From: Aeromonas aquatica
Lineage (GTDB): Bacteria > Pseudomonadota > Gammaproteobacteria > Enterobacterales > Aeromonadaceae
Assembly (NCBI RefSeq): GCF_000764655.1
Contig: NZ_JRGL01000101.1
Span: 89,262-153,261, forward strand
Direction: 5' to 3'
Length of the DNA stretch: 64,000 nucleotides
Shown: one piece after another, positions 9,755 through 21,477 of the stretch
Position numbering within the stretch: the stretch's first letter is position 1
Layout of the letters: each line of letters opens with the position of its first letter
Position numbers and translations under genes: made by a program
Notes under the pieces: model-generated
Told to the model about the DNA's origin: nothing
The model's input: only the letters and a program-made list of their open reading frames with translations
Database searches by the model: none

Positions 9755-9970
9755 ATGTCTGTCGAATCAAATTCCGTGATTGAAGAACTGGGTGACAAGG
9801 GTCACTGGCTGCGCAAGTTTCGCAAGGCCAAGAACCTCAACACCCTGCAACTGATGGTCTCCAACGCCATCGACAAATACCACAAGACCCCGGCCATCGC
9901 CGCCGCCATCTACCTGGCCGAATGCCAGCGCGAGCGTGAAATGGAACAGGGCCGCTATCTGGATCGTTGA
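9755..9970 (+). CDS. Small conserved-looking protein of unknown function
   Basis: 71 aa starting MSVESNSVIEELGDKG. ATG 9755 has an AAGAGAAAG ribosome-site-like stretch just upstream; the frame is open back to 9683 but that extension looks unlike protein. The product is charged and predicted helical (GHWLRKFRKAKNLNTLQLM... then an Ala-rich helix ending ECQRERE). No signal peptide, membrane segment or catalytic motif is visible. It lies between trpS and pabA, 21 bp before pabA, so the two may be cotranscribed. I do not recognise the family. Confidence 0.7.
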   Translation: MSVESNSVIEELGDKGHWLRKFRKAKNLNTLQLMVSNAIDKYHKTPAIAAAIYLAECQREREMEQGRYLDR

Positions 9971-9991
9971 TCCTTTGCCTTCGGTTATCCC

Positions 9992-10573
9992 ATGCTGTTG
10001 TTGATCGATAACTACGACTCCTTTACCTGGAACCTGGTGCAATATTTTGGCGCCCTGGGCCAGGAGGTGGTAGTGAAGCGCAACGACGAGCTGAGCCTGG
10101 ATGACATCATCCGGCTCGCCCCCCGCTATCTGGTGATCTCCCCCGGTCCCTGCACGCCGAACGAGGCGGGCATCTCTCTTGCCGCTATCCGCCAGTTCGC
10201 GGGCCAGATCCCCATCCTCGGCGTCTGCCTCGGCCATCAATCCCTGGCCCAGGCGTTTGGCGCCCGTGTGGTCCGTGCCCGCCGGGTGATGCATGGCAAG
10301 ACGTCCCTCATTCGCCATAGGGGAGAAGGTGTGTTCAAGGGATTGAAGGATCCGCTGCGGGTCACCCGCTACCATTCGCTGGTGGTGGAGCGCGAGAGCC
10401 TGCCCGACTGTTTCGAGGTGACCGCCTGGAGCGAGCACACCGATGGCAGCGTCGACGAGATCATGGGATTGCGGCATAAAACACTGGCGCTGGAAGGTGT
10501 TCAGTTCCATCCGGAGAGTATTCTGAGCGAGCAGGGCCACCAGTTGCTGGACAATTTTTTAGCCGCCTCCTGA
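9992..10573 (+). CDS. pabA: Aminodeoxychorismate synthase component II (glutamine amidotransferase)
   Basis: 193 aa class I glutamine amidotransferase giving ammonia to PabB for 4-amino-4-deoxychorismate in folate synthesis. The triad is visible: [14 protein letters not shown] (Cys nucleophile at about residue 79) and HPESIL (His/Glu near 169-171). N-terminus [18 protein letters not shown] is diagnostic of PabA/TrpG. The pabA-argD neighbourhood (as in E. coli pabA-fic-argD) favours PabA over TrpG. Confidence 0.92.
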   Translation: MLLLIDNYDSFTWNLVQYFGALGQEVVVKRNDELSLDDIIRLAPRYLVISPGPCTPNEAGISLAAIRQFAGQIPILGVCLGHQSLAQAFGARVVRARRVMHGKTSLIRHRGEGVFKGLKDPLRVTRYHSLVVERESLPDCFEVTAWSEHTDGSVDEIMGLRHKTLALEGVQFHPESILSEQGHQLLDNFLAAS

Positions 10574-12069
<1,496 letters not shown>

Positions 12070-12079
12070 TCAGGAATTG

Positions 12080-12118
12080 AGGTGGGGAGCCCTCCCGGCA
12101 GGAGCCGGGACCCCACCT
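12080..12118 (+). other. Two-tier hairpin between argD and astA
   Basis: AGGTGGGG (12080-12087) pairs with CCCCACCT (12111-12118), and inside it TCCCGGC (12093-12099) pairs with GCCGGGA (12104-12110). No T-run follows, so it is more likely an mRNA-stabilising or partial-termination structure that sets the argD:astA ratio than a full terminator. Confidence 0.55.
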
Positions 12119-12145
12119 GTCGTCAATGAAAGGGAGTTGTCATTT

Positions 12146-13165
12146 ATGTTGGTTATCCGTCCTATCGAGCAGCGCGACTTCGCCGGTCTCAAAACCTGTG
12201 CCATCGAATCCGGCACCGGCATGACTTCATTGCCCGTCAACGACGAGCTGCTGCAACGCAAGATCGATGCCTCGACCCAGACCTTCCTGGACAAGCCTGC
12301 CGGCAAGGGAGACTGCCTCTATTTCTTCGTGGCCGAGGATCTGGAGACCGGCGAAATGGTCGGCACCTGTGCCATCGATGCGGCCGTCGGCCTGTCCCAG
12401 CCGTTCTACAACTATCACATCGGCAAGGTGGTGCACTCGTCCCCCAAGCTCGGCATCTACAACGTGGTCGAGACGCTCACCCTGTCGAACGACTACACCG
12501 GCAACTCCGAGCTGTGCACCCTGTTCCTGCGTGAATGCGCCCGCGAGGGGCTCAATGGCCGACTGCTCTCCAAGCACCGTTTCCTGTTTATGGCCGAGCA
12601 CCCGGAATTATTCGATGAAACCGTCTTTGCCGAGATGCGCGGCGTCTCCGATGGCGACGGTCACAGCCCCTTCTATGAGTGGCTGCAGACGCATTTCTTC
12701 TCGATGGACTTTCCCACCGTCGACTATCTCACCGGTATCGGCAAGAAGCGCTTCATCGCCGAGCTGATGCCCAAGTACCCGATCTACGTCAACCTGCTGA
12801 GCAACGAGGCGCGGGCCGTCATCGGCCAGACCCACGAGAAGACCCGCCCGGCCATCAAGATGCTGCAGGACGAGGGTTTCGTGAACCGCGGCTACGTCGA
12901 CATCTTCGATGCGGGCCCCACCGTCGAGTGCGACGTGAAACACATTCGCAGTGTGCGCCGCAGCCAGAAGCTGCGGGTGCTGGTCGGTGAGCCCATTGGC
13001 GGTCATACCTATCTGCTGTGCAATACCCGTTTCGATCAGTACCGCGCCTGTTACGGTAACATCCGGGTCGATCTGGACAAGCACGAGGCCATCATTCCGC
13101 CCAAGATGGCGACCGCCCTCAAGGTGGAGAATGGCGACATGGTGCGGGTCGTCGATCTGGAGTGA
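12146..13165 (+). CDS. astA: Arginine N-succinyltransferase
   Basis: 339 aa (E. coli AstA 344). First enzyme of the AST pathway: succinyl-CoA + arginine to N2-succinylarginine. The start at ATG 12146 gives MLVIRPIEQRDFAGL and has a good AAAGGGAG ribosome site; the frame is open upstream to 12077 but that part is hairpin DNA. The acyltransferase (GNAT-like) core includes FFVAEDLETGEMVGTCAI (about 55-72) and LCTLFLRECAREGLNGRLLS. Between argD and astD. Confidence 0.95.
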   Translation: MLVIRPIEQRDFAGLKTCAIESGTGMTSLPVNDELLQRKIDASTQTFLDKPAGKGDCLYFFVAEDLETGEMVGTCAIDAAVGLSQPFYNYHIGKVVHSSPKLGIYNVVETLTLSNDYTGNSELCTLFLRECAREGLNGRLLSKHRFLFMAEHPELFDETVFAEMRGVSDGDGHSPFYEWLQTHFFSMDFPTVDYLTGIGKKRFIAELMPKYPIYVNLLSNEARAVIGQTHEKTRPAIKMLQDEGFVNRGYVDIFDAGPTVECDVKHIRSVRRSQKLRVLVGEPIGGHTYLLCNTRFDQYRACYGNIRVDLDKHEAIIPPKMATALKVENGDMVRVVDLE

Positions 13166-13186
13166 CGGCTCGGCGAGGCCCCATAA

Positions 13187-14701
<1,515 letters not shown>

Positions 14702-14714
14702 GAAAGAGGCCGAT

Positions 14715-14822
14715 ATGAACAGGCAGGTGCTGGCCGACTACTGTACCCATTGCCCGGTCGCCTCCGTCGAGGACAGCAAAGCCGCCATGCCGGATCAGTT
14801 GTCCCCCGGCCTGACCTTCTGA
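14715..14822 (+). pseudogene. Duplicated 3' end of astD forming a 35-aa reading frame
   Basis: ATG 14715 with an AAAGAGG ribosome-like site starts a 35-residue frame that ends exactly like AstD: the last 21 residues ([21 protein letters not shown]) are identical to the AstD C-terminus. At DNA level these 21 codons carry 7 differences, all synonymous, plus a different stop codon (TGA instead of TAG). It lies 13 bp after astD in the same direction. Probably a remnant of a second astD allele; a translated microprotein cannot be ruled out. Confidence 0.8.
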
Positions 14823-14838
14823 TAACAAGAAAATAAAG

Positions 14839-14860
14839 AGGGGCACTCAGAGGTGCCCTT
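14839..14860 (+). other. Hairpin before the DUF1338 gene
   Basis: GGGCAC (14841-14846) pairs with GTGCCC (14853-14858), extended by A-T and G-T pairs, 17 bp after the duplicated astD tail and 30 bp before the next start. Weak terminator or intra-operon structure. Confidence 0.45.
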
Positions 14861-14889
14861 GTCTGTACCCGCAATCAAAGGAAAGAGAG

Positions 14890-15687
14890 ATGCAAAAGGA
14901 TATCGAGACCCTGTTTGGCCATCTGTGGGACAACTACATTCAGGTCACCCCGAGCGCCCATCAGGTTCATCAGCTGCTGGGGGGCGGCGCCCCCATCATC
15001 AACGATCACGTGGCGTTTCGTACCTACAACCTGCCCAAGCTGGGGCTGGAGAAACTGGCTGCCCACTTCCGTGCCCTGGGGTACGAGGAGAAGGGCGAGT
15101 ATGTGTTCAAGGCCAAGAAGCTCTACGCCAAGCACTTCGAACACGCCGATCCAGACGCCCCCAAGGTGTTCATCAGCGAGCTGAAGGTGGAAGAGCTCTC
15201 CGAGACGGCTCAGGCCATCATTCACAAGCTGGTGGATCAGGTGCCCGATCACCTGACCGATACCCCGGCCTTCCTCTATACGGGCGCCCCCTGGCAGGTC
15301 TCCTGGAGCGATTACCAGACCCTGCTGGCCGAGAGCGAGTATGCGGCCTGGATGGCAGCCTGGGGCTATCGCGCCAACCACTTCACGGTCAACATCAACC
15401 GGCTGGCCGATTTTGAGACCATAGAAGAGGTCAACTCAGCCCTGAAGGCGGCGGGCTTTGTGCTCAATACCGTGGGCGGCGAGGTGAAGGGGGAGCCTCA
15501 GGTTATGCTGGAGCAGTCCTCCACCATGGCCGACAAGGCGGACGTGCCCTTCAGCGATGGCGTGCGCGCCATCCCGAGCTGCTTCTACGAGTTTGCCCGG
15601 CGCTATCCCCAGGCCGACGGCGTGCTCTACCCGGGCTTCGTCGAGGCCTCGGCGGACAAGATCTTCGAATCCACCAACGCCATGTGA
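14890..15687 (+). CDS. DUF1338 (HglS-related) family protein, last gene of the ast operon
   Basis: 265 aa. N-terminal part carries the family hallmark DHVAFRTYNLPKLGLEKLA (about 39-57), with later FEHADPDAPKVFISEL and NHFTVNINR segments holding further likely metal ligands. The larger family member HglS is an Fe(II)-dependent decarboxylase/dioxygenase of 2-oxoadipate; this short form has no activity I can name. It follows astD and lies before a strong terminator, so it is probably part of the arginine-degradation operon. astB and astE, the remaining pathway genes, are not in the window. Start ATG 14890 has AAAGGAAAGAGA upstream. Confidence 0.85.
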   Translation: MQKDIETLFGHLWDNYIQVTPSAHQVHQLLGGGAPIINDHVAFRTYNLPKLGLEKLAAHFRALGYEEKGEYVFKAKKLYAKHFEHADPDAPKVFISELKVEELSETAQAIIHKLVDQVPDHLTDTPAFLYTGAPWQVSWSDYQTLLAESEYAAWMAAWGYRANHFTVNINRLADFETIEEVNSALKAAGFVLNTVGGEVKGEPQVMLEQSSTMADKADVPFSDGVRAIPSCFYEFARRYPQADGVLYPGFVEASADKIFESTNAM

Positions 15688-15701
15688 TGGCCCAGAACGC
15701 T

Positions 15702-15730
15702 AAAAACGCCCCGCATGGGGCGTTTTTTAT
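15702..15730 (+). terminator. Intrinsic terminator of the ast operon
   Basis: AAAAACGCCCC (15702-15712), short GCAT loop, GGGGCGTTTTTT, 14 bp after the DUF1338 stop. Confidence 0.9.
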
Positions 15731-16212
15731 GGTGCTGGCACAGGCCGGCATCGTCTCTGCCCCACCTTTTCGGATGGATCCGTTCACGTGCCTGCGCGCT
15801 CATGGGCGCAGAGAGCGGCATATGGGGTTATTTCGCGTCATGGCGTGGAATATTTGTTGTCAGATGCATCCGAGTGGTCTCCAGCGGATACGATTCATGG
15901 GCGGGCGGCTTATTCTATCGCCTTGAAATAATACGGAAGACACTAATAAGTTTGCGGCCTTGTGAACGTAATATATCGGCTTGGATCACCCATTCATTAT
16001 ACAGAGTAGTTCAGGTCCGCTTTCCAAACGGCTTGTCAAATATGTGATCCAGCCCTTGACCCATCCCAATAAACATATCTTTAAATCCAGAATTGACATG
16101 TTATTGTAGTTTTGGGCGACATAGTATGTAAAGCATACTGATATGCAGTCGATGTAATTCAGCTGTTTATGAAGTGAATCGGACTCACGAAATAACACTC
16201 TAGAGTCAATAT
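15731..16212. other. Long AT-richer intergenic region before the AraC gene
   Basis: About 480 bp without a convincing gene. Base composition drops in the second half compared with the surroundings, as is common around acquired genes. It contains a TTGACA at 16093-16098 (no convincing -10 at 16-18 bp spacing) and the palindrome listed separately. Presumably holds the araC-family promoter. Confidence 0.5.
16123..16139. promoter_or_regulatory. Operator-like palindrome upstream of the AraC-family gene
   Basis: AGTATG (16123-16128) and CATACT (16134-16139) are perfect inverted arms with a 5-bp spacer, 74 bp before the regulator start. Position suits an autoregulatory or other operator site; no experimental counterpart known to me. 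Confidence 0.4.
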
Positions 16213-17091
16213 ATGGAAAACCAACACAAATATCAGATCCTGGTGCCATTTATAGAGCCTGTTGGAAACCAGTCTGTGCCTTCGGTCAACTATTCCAAGA
16301 CGCTGGGAACGAGCGATAGCTGGATTGGCTGTGGATATATAAACCGGAATGGAAAATCGAAGGTGCTTGCCAATGTCAGCTTCCCTTATTTTTCATTGGT
16401 ACTGGTGCTGGATGGCAGGGGAAATTATATCGATGAGCAAGGCCAGCAATATTCCCTTGGCAAGGGCAGCGTCTTCTTGCGCAGACCCGGCCAGCGCCAT
16501 TCCAGCCATTGCGAGAACCTGCCCGCCTGGAAAGAGGTCTATCTGGATTGCGACCGGGCTCTGTATGAACACCTGGCCTCATTCCTGATCCCGGAGCACG
16601 GCGCCGTCGTCTTTCAAACGGCCAGCCCGCTGGAGGCCATCGATCACTTCTCCAGTTTCATGGAGTTTGTGAAGAACGCCAGCGAGCTGGATATGCCCAG
16701 CGTTTATATCAAATTCATCGAGCTGCTCGGCGCCCTCTTTAATGGCTCGATGAATCATCCTGAGCACCATGAAAACAACATGGTCAATCAGGTAAAATTG
16801 GCACTGGATGAACTCTGTCATCAGCGCATAGATTTAAAACTGTATTGTGATGAGCTGGGGCTGAACTATGAGGTATTTCGCAAGGAGTTCAAGGAGCAGA
16901 CCGGACTGTCGCTGATGAAATATATCGTCAGGTGTCGCCTGGATAAAGCATGCACCCTGCTGAGAACGACCAATCTGCGGATATCCGAGATCTCCAATGA
17001 ACTGGGCTATTCATCGCAATACGAATTTTCGAATCAATTCAAGCGTTATTTCAATCTATCTCCAAGGCAATACAAACAAGGCATTAATTAA
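16213..17091 (+). CDS. AraC-family transcriptional regulator
   Basis: 292 aa. N-terminal cupin-like sensing part (about 55-105, including LVLDGRGNYIDEQGQQYSLGKGSVFLRRPGQRH) and a C-terminal double helix-turn-helix (about 190-290, with DLKLYCDELGLNYEVFRKEFKEQ and the second motif ISEISNELGYSSQYEFSNQFKRYF). The typical AraC ending FNLSPRQYKQ is present. Located 67 bp before a DcuC-type carrier gene and transcribed the same way, so it likely controls the transporter-lyase-porin genes. The inducer is not predictable from the sequence. Confidence 0.92.
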   Translation: MENQHKYQILVPFIEPVGNQSVPSVNYSKTLGTSDSWIGCGYINRNGKSKVLANVSFPYFSLVLVLDGRGNYIDEQGQQYSLGKGSVFLRRPGQRHSSHCENLPAWKEVYLDCDRALYEHLASFLIPEHGAVVFQTASPLEAIDHFSSFMEFVKNASELDMPSVYIKFIELLGALFNGSMNHPEHHENNMVNQVKLALDELCHQRIDLKLYCDELGLNYEVFRKEFKEQTGLSLMKYIVRCRLDKACTLLRTTNLRISEISNELGYSSQYEFSNQFKRYFNLSPRQYKQGIN

Positions 17092-17158
17092 ATCCTGTCG
17101 GTTGGGTTGTGATTGCTGCCTTCACCATGATTTATTCTGTTAAATGAGAGAGCTGTCC

Positions 17159-18550
17159 ATGATTGCTTATATGGCTGTGCCCATCGTTTTTATAACGATG
17201 TATATGATCATAAAGAACTATCAGACTCATACCACCTTGACGATTTCCGGCTTGCTGATGCTGACCGTGGGCGTCGTATTCACCCAGGGCGGCATTGCCG
17301 ACTTTATGGGGGCACAATATAAATTCAGTTCGACGGGATCCACCTTCTTCGATCTGTTCGGGGCCTTCAGCGCCATCATGTCGGAGCGCACCGCGACCAT
17401 CGGCATGATCGCCATGACCTCGGCCGGCTTCGCCTCCTACATGAGCAAGATTGGTGCCGCCGACAGTCTGGTCAAGGCCTGCGCCAAGCCACTGCAGCTC
17501 ATCAACAAGCCTTATCTGATCCTGGCCCTGGCGTTCATCATAGGGCAGGCCCTGAACCTGGTGATCCCGAGCCCGGCCGGGCTGGCCATGCTGCTGCTCA
17601 TCTCTTTCTACCCGATCCTGCTGCAAGCCGGGGTCAGCCCGCTCTCGGCCGCCGTGGTGATCGGCACCTGCGGCTCTCTCGATCTGGGCCCGGGCTCCGG
17701 CAACTCCAACGTCGCGGCCGAGCTGCTGGACATGTCGATCACCGAATACTTTGCCAGCACCGAGATTCTGGTGGCCATACCGGTCACCCTGACGGTGGCG
17801 GTCACCCATTTCTTCGTGCAGAAGTGGTTTGACAAGCGTGATGGCCACAAGCGCTCGCAGACCGAGGTCAAGGTCGCCGGCGAGCAGGACGTTCGGCAGG
17901 GCGCTCCTTACTCCAGGCTCTATGCCATGCTGCCCTTCCTCCCCCTGGCGCTGCTGCTCATCTTCTCCGACATTGGCATCGCCAGCGTCAAGATCAACGC
18001 GCCCATCGCCATGTTTGCCTCCTTGATCATGATCGTGGTGATCGATGCCTTCAGGGTGAAGAGTCTGCAGCTGGCGCTCGATCACTCCTTCGAGTTCTTC
18101 AAAGGCATGGCGGGGGCGTTCAGCACCGTGGTCGTCCTGATCGTGGCCGCCACCATGTTCACGCTGGGGCTGGATGCCATCGGTGCCGTCAACGCGATGA
18201 AGTCGATGATCCTGGCGGGTGATGTCCACTATCTGCTGATCACCCTGTTCGGCATGCTGATCATCGCCTTTACCGCCATGTTGACCGGATCAGGCAGTGC
18301 CGCCTTCGTCAGCTTCTCCAACCTGGGCTCAGAGTTGTCGGCCGCGGCCGGCGTGAAATCGGTGCTCATGCTGGTGCCCATGCAACACGCCGCCGGTTTT
18401 GGCCGCTCCCTGTCCCCCGTCGCGGCCGTGGTGATTGCGGTGGCGGTGGCGGCCAATGTCAGCCCGTTCGAGGTGCTGAAGCGGGCGTTGATCCCTTGCA
18501 TCGTCGGTATCTTCTCCACCCTGTTCTACACCCAGCTTATTTTCTCTTAA
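17159..18550 (+). CDS. DcuC-family C4-dicarboxylate-type anion transporter
   Basis: 463 aa polytopic inner-membrane protein with about 12-14 hydrophobic segments, resembling DcuC (fumarate/succinate exchange). Conserved parts are ILALAFIIGQALNLVIPSPAGLAMLLLIS and MLTGSGSAAFVSFSNLGSE. ATG 17159 is chosen over ATG 17144 because GAGAG lies 7 bp before it and the hydrophobic N-terminus begins there. It is followed 12 bp later by a lyase of a family that commonly releases fumarate, which would fit a carrier for fumarate or for the succinyl-type substrate itself. The substrate is not certain. Confidence 0.85.
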   Translation: MIAYMAVPIVFITMYMIIKNYQTHTTLTISGLLMLTVGVVFTQGGIADFMGAQYKFSSTGSTFFDLFGAFSAIMSERTATIGMIAMTSAGFASYMSKIGAADSLVKACAKPLQLINKPYLILALAFIIGQALNLVIPSPAGLAMLLLISFYPILLQAGVSPLSAAVVIGTCGSLDLGPGSGNSNVAAELLDMSITEYFASTEILVAIPVTLTVAVTHFFVQKWFDKRDGHKRSQTEVKVAGEQDVRQGAPYSRLYAMLPFLPLALLLIFSDIGIASVKINAPIAMFASLIMIVVIDAFRVKSLQLALDHSFEFFKGMAGAFSTVVVLIVAATMFTLGLDAIGAVNAMKSMILAGDVHYLLITLFGMLIIAFTAMLTGSGSAAFVSFSNLGSELSAAAGVKSVLMLVPMQHAAGFGRSLSPVAAVVIAVAVAANVSPFEVLKRALIPCIVGIFSTLFYTQLIFS

Positions 18551-18562
18551 TGGTGCCATTAA

Positions 18563-19873
18563 ATGACCACATGCTACGATCCGACGAGCTATACCCTGAA
18601 CCGCAATGGGTTCGAGAATATCTACGAAGATACTCATATTTATCAGACCTGGCTGGACATTGAGGCCATTCTGGCGAAGGTACAGATTGAGCTCGGTATT
18701 ATCCCAAAGGCAGAGGGGGAGGTGATCATCCAGCACTGTGATATCGGACTGCTCGATCGGGAAAATATCATCCAGGGCTATATCAAGACCAAGCATCCGC
18801 TGGTGCCGGTTCTCAATGAATTGGGGCGCATAGTGGGTGATGAGGCCGCCAAATATATTCACTACGGCATCACCACCCAGAATATTCAGCAGACGGCCGA
18901 GCTGTATCTCTGCAAACGATTCAATCAGGAATTTATTGCCCTCATCGACAAGATGGTGGTCAATATAGGTGAGCTGAAACGGCGGAATAAAGACGTCGTC
19001 ATCGCGGCGAGGACCCATTCCCGGCATGCGCTGCCCATACTGTTGAATACCAAGTTCGCCGTGTGGGAAGACGAACTGCTGAGGTGCAAGGATATTCTGG
19101 TCGGCTCGGCGCCAGGCATCTTCCAGGTCATGATGGGGGGGGCCGTGGGGGGCTTCCATACCCTGCCAGAGGTGGGGCCCGGCATGCAGGCGCGGATTGC
19201 AGAGCTGCTGGAGATGGGGGAGATGAAGATCCCCAGCCGCTCTATCCGGGTGCATATGTGCCAGTACGTCAACAACTTGACCCTGATTGCCCAGAGCTGC
19301 GCCAAGATCGCCGAGGAGGTCTACATCAGCTCATCCGAGGAGTACTCGGAGATGAGCGAGGGCTTCTCCGAGGGCCAGATAGGGAGCAGCACCATGCCCC
19401 AGAAGATCAACCCGGCCCTCTGCTACGGCATCATCGGCAACGCGCGCATCCTGTTCAACCTGCCCAGCACCATGCTGAACATGGCCGTTCGCCCCTTCGA
19501 AGCCGATGGCTGCAGCAACCTGATCATCGACAATTCACTGCGGGAGGCGAATCTGCTGACCCATGAAATCATGCTGAAGACGGAGGCGCTGTTGCAGGAT
19601 CTCTTTATTGACCGTGCGGCCATGCAGCGCAACCTCGATATTACCCAGGGCATGATCAGCGCCGAGAATGTGATGATGGCGCTGTCGAAAAAAGGATTGG
19701 GGAAGGCGAAGGCCCATGAGGCCGTATATGACATCATCATGCGGGCCAAGAAAGAGGCCATCTCTTTCAGCGAAGCTTATATTCGCCAACCTGAGTTGCA
19801 TGCTTTTCTGTCAGTCGATGAATTTGAAAAGGCGACAGCCCCGCGATCCTATGTCGGACTGGAATATTTCTGA
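18563..19873 (+). CDS. Fumarase/adenylosuccinate lyase superfamily enzyme, substrate unknown
   Basis: 436 aa. Conserved region 2 is AARTHSRHALPI (about 150-161) and the signature loop is GSSTMPQKINP (about 273-283), with an ADSL_C-like C-terminal third. The sequence is nearest in pattern to adenylosuccinate lyase and 3-carboxymuconate cycloisomerase, not to argininosuccinate lyase or fumarase. It is not purB (wrong context, divergent signature). With a DcuC-type carrier upstream and an anion-type porin downstream, it is likely to cleave an imported N- or C-substituted succinate. This is inference from context only. Confidence 0.85.
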   Translation: MTTCYDPTSYTLNRNGFENIYEDTHIYQTWLDIEAILAKVQIELGIIPKAEGEVIIQHCDIGLLDRENIIQGYIKTKHPLVPVLNELGRIVGDEAAKYIHYGITTQNIQQTAELYLCKRFNQEFIALIDKMVVNIGELKRRNKDVVIAARTHSRHALPILLNTKFAVWEDELLRCKDILVGSAPGIFQVMMGGAVGGFHTLPEVGPGMQARIAELLEMGEMKIPSRSIRVHMCQYVNNLTLIAQSCAKIAEEVYISSSEEYSEMSEGFSEGQIGSSTMPQKINPALCYGIIGNARILFNLPSTMLNMAVRPFEADGCSNLIIDNSLREANLLTHEIMLKTEALLQDLFIDRAAMQRNLDITQGMISAENVMMALSKKGLGKAKAHEAVYDIIMRAKKEAISFSEAYIRQPELHAFLSVDEFEKATAPRSYVGLEYF

Positions 19874-19984
19874 TAGCCATTTCCCGCTAATTAAATAACC
19901 GATTTTATATTCCCCCTTCTTCCTGACATTTCCGGCAGGAGGGGCATTCATATACATTTTTACGCAGAACAGTTGGAGTAAATA

Positions 19985-20689
19985 ATGAAACTTGCTGTAA
20001 AACTGAGTGTGGTCGCACTGACATTGGCCTCCGCGGGCGCGCAGGCCCTGACCCTGGATTATCGCCATGAATACAAGGCCGATAGCGAGACCCAGGCCAA
20101 TCGCCTCAAGCTCTCCCATGCCACGGAGGATGGCCTGTTCTTCAGCGTCGAGGGCAAGATGGCGGAGGGCTCAGACGTACAGGCGGACGGCTTCAAGGAC
20201 GGTAACGGCAACTGGAGCGGCAGCGGCAGCGAGTGGGAAGTGGGCAAGAAGTTTCAGGTCACCGACAAGCTGGCGCTGGCGCCGGCCATCAACCTGGATG
20301 TGGGGGATTCCTATATCGGCTATCGCGTCCAGGTGAAGTCGTTCTACACCATCACCGACAACTGGTTCACCACCCTGCGCTGGCGTGGTGGTATCCAGAA
20401 GGATGAGAAGCCGACCGCCGCCGACAAGAATTACAACCAGCTCAACTGGGAGCTCGGTTATAAGGGGGAGGGCTTCACCATCACCGGGGACTACGAATAC
20501 AAGTTCACCAATTACGAGGACTACAAGGGCGATCACAGCAATTGGCTGTATAACGTCGTCGTCGCCGTGCCCATCAACAAGCAGTGGGTGCCCTACACGG
20601 AAATTGGCTATGTGCCGCGTTATAACAGCGAGCACGACAACGACGAGATGGAAATGCGTTACCGCCTCGGCATCAAATACAACTTCTAA
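19985..20689 (+). CDS. KdgM-type oligogalacturonate-specific porin family outer-membrane protein
   Basis: 234 aa with a clear signal peptide (cleavage after AGAQA, about residue 21) and alternating beta-strand pattern ending in the outer-membrane signature LGIKYNF. Motifs such as LDYRHEYKADSETQANRLKLSH at the mature N-terminus and repeated aromatic-rich strands match the KdgM/NanC monomeric porin family for acidic sugars. A TTGGAG ribosome site precedes ATG 19985. It closes the AraC-DcuC-lyase cluster and suggests the substrate is anionic and too polar or large for general porins. Confidence 0.85.
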   Translation: MKLAVKLSVVALTLASAGAQALTLDYRHEYKADSETQANRLKLSHATEDGLFFSVEGKMAEGSDVQADGFKDGNGNWSGSGSEWEVGKKFQVTDKLALAPAINLDVGDSYIGYRVQVKSFYTITDNWFTTLRWRGGIQKDEKPTAADKNYNQLNWELGYKGEGFTITGDYEYKFTNYEDYKGDHSNWLYNVVVAVPINKQWVPYTEIGYVPRYNSEHDNDEMEMRYRLGIKYNF

Positions 20690-20710
20690 GCCAGGCTGAA
20701 GGTTTGAGTC

Positions 20711-20763
20711 ACCGGCTTTCTGTTGCCGCAGACCTCATAGGGGGTCGGGCACGGAAAGCCGGT
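20711..20763 (+). terminator. Long composite hairpin after the porin gene
   Basis: Perfect 10-bp arms ACCGGCTTTC (20711-20720) and GAAAGCCGGT (20754-20763) enclose a second pairing, TGCC...GGCA with GACC...GGTC inside. It starts 22 bp after the porin stop. Probably the end of the cluster's transcript, though the T-run is poor (TTCATCTATTT). Confidence 0.55.
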
Positions 20764-20880
20764 TCATCTATTTCCCCTCCACTTGCCACCTGGTCTCCAT
20801 CAGGTTTCATATCATGACGAAACGGGCGGCCGGCATGGGGCCGCGTGCCTATTCGCGAGCCCCATCGCGCTATCTCCTGT

Positions 20881-21477
20881 TTACACCAGCTGCAGTTCAC
20901 CCTCGGTGGCGAGCACAGTTGCCATGCCGGCGGCCTTGCCGGCCTGGATGCCGATCCGGGTGTCTTCGAACACCAGGCAGTTGGCCGGATTGGCGCCGAG
21001 CCGTTCGGCCACTCGCAGGAAGGTATCGGGATGGGGCTTGTGGTTGGTCACGTCGTCGGCGCTCACCAGCACCGAGATATAGGCATCGAGACCGGTACTT
21101 CGCAAGATACGCTCGGCCTGATTGCGCGGTGAGCCGGTGCCTATGCCCATGGGGACCTTGCCGTGGTGCTGCCTGACCAGCTCCCACATCTGGGGGAAGA
21201 CGCCGGCCTTGTCGATCTGCTCCATGTAGAGCGCTATCTTGCGGCGGGCGAAGGCCTCGATGTCGATACTCAGCCCGTGCTGCTCGGCCAGGATGGCGAC
21301 GATCTTGCGGGTGGGAATGCCGCCATATTCATTGAGTTGCGCCCGATCGAACAGCAGGCCGAACTCGGCACTGGTCAGCTCCCAGGCATCCAGATGCAGG
21401 GGCATGGAATCCACCAGGGTGCCATCCATATCGAAGATCAGGGCGTCGTAGCGATCAAACTGGAACTGCTCGGTCAT
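20881..21477 (-). CDS. HAD-superfamily phosphatase, YqaB/beta-phosphoglucomutase-like
   Basis: 198 aa. HAD motif I FDMDGTLVDSMP (about 14-25), motif II GTGSPRNQ and motif III/IV K-HPDTFL with FEDTRIGIQAGKAAGM at the C-terminus; a cap domain lies between. Similar in length and motifs to E. coli YqaB (fructose-1-phosphate phosphatase). The ATG at 21477 has a good AGAGGAAG ribosome site; the frame is open 10 codons further upstream. Divergent from the MFS gene. Exact substrate not determinable. Confidence 0.85.
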   Translation of the reverse strand: MTEQFQFDRYDALIFDMDGTLVDSMPLHLDAWELTSAEFGLLFDRAQLNEYGGIPTRKIVAILAEQHGLSIDIEAFARRKIALYMEQIDKAGVFPQMWELVRQHHGKVPMGIGTGSPRNQAERILRSTGLDAYISVLVSADDVTNHKPHPDTFLRVAERLGANPANCLVFEDTRIGIQAGKAAGMATVLATEGELQLV

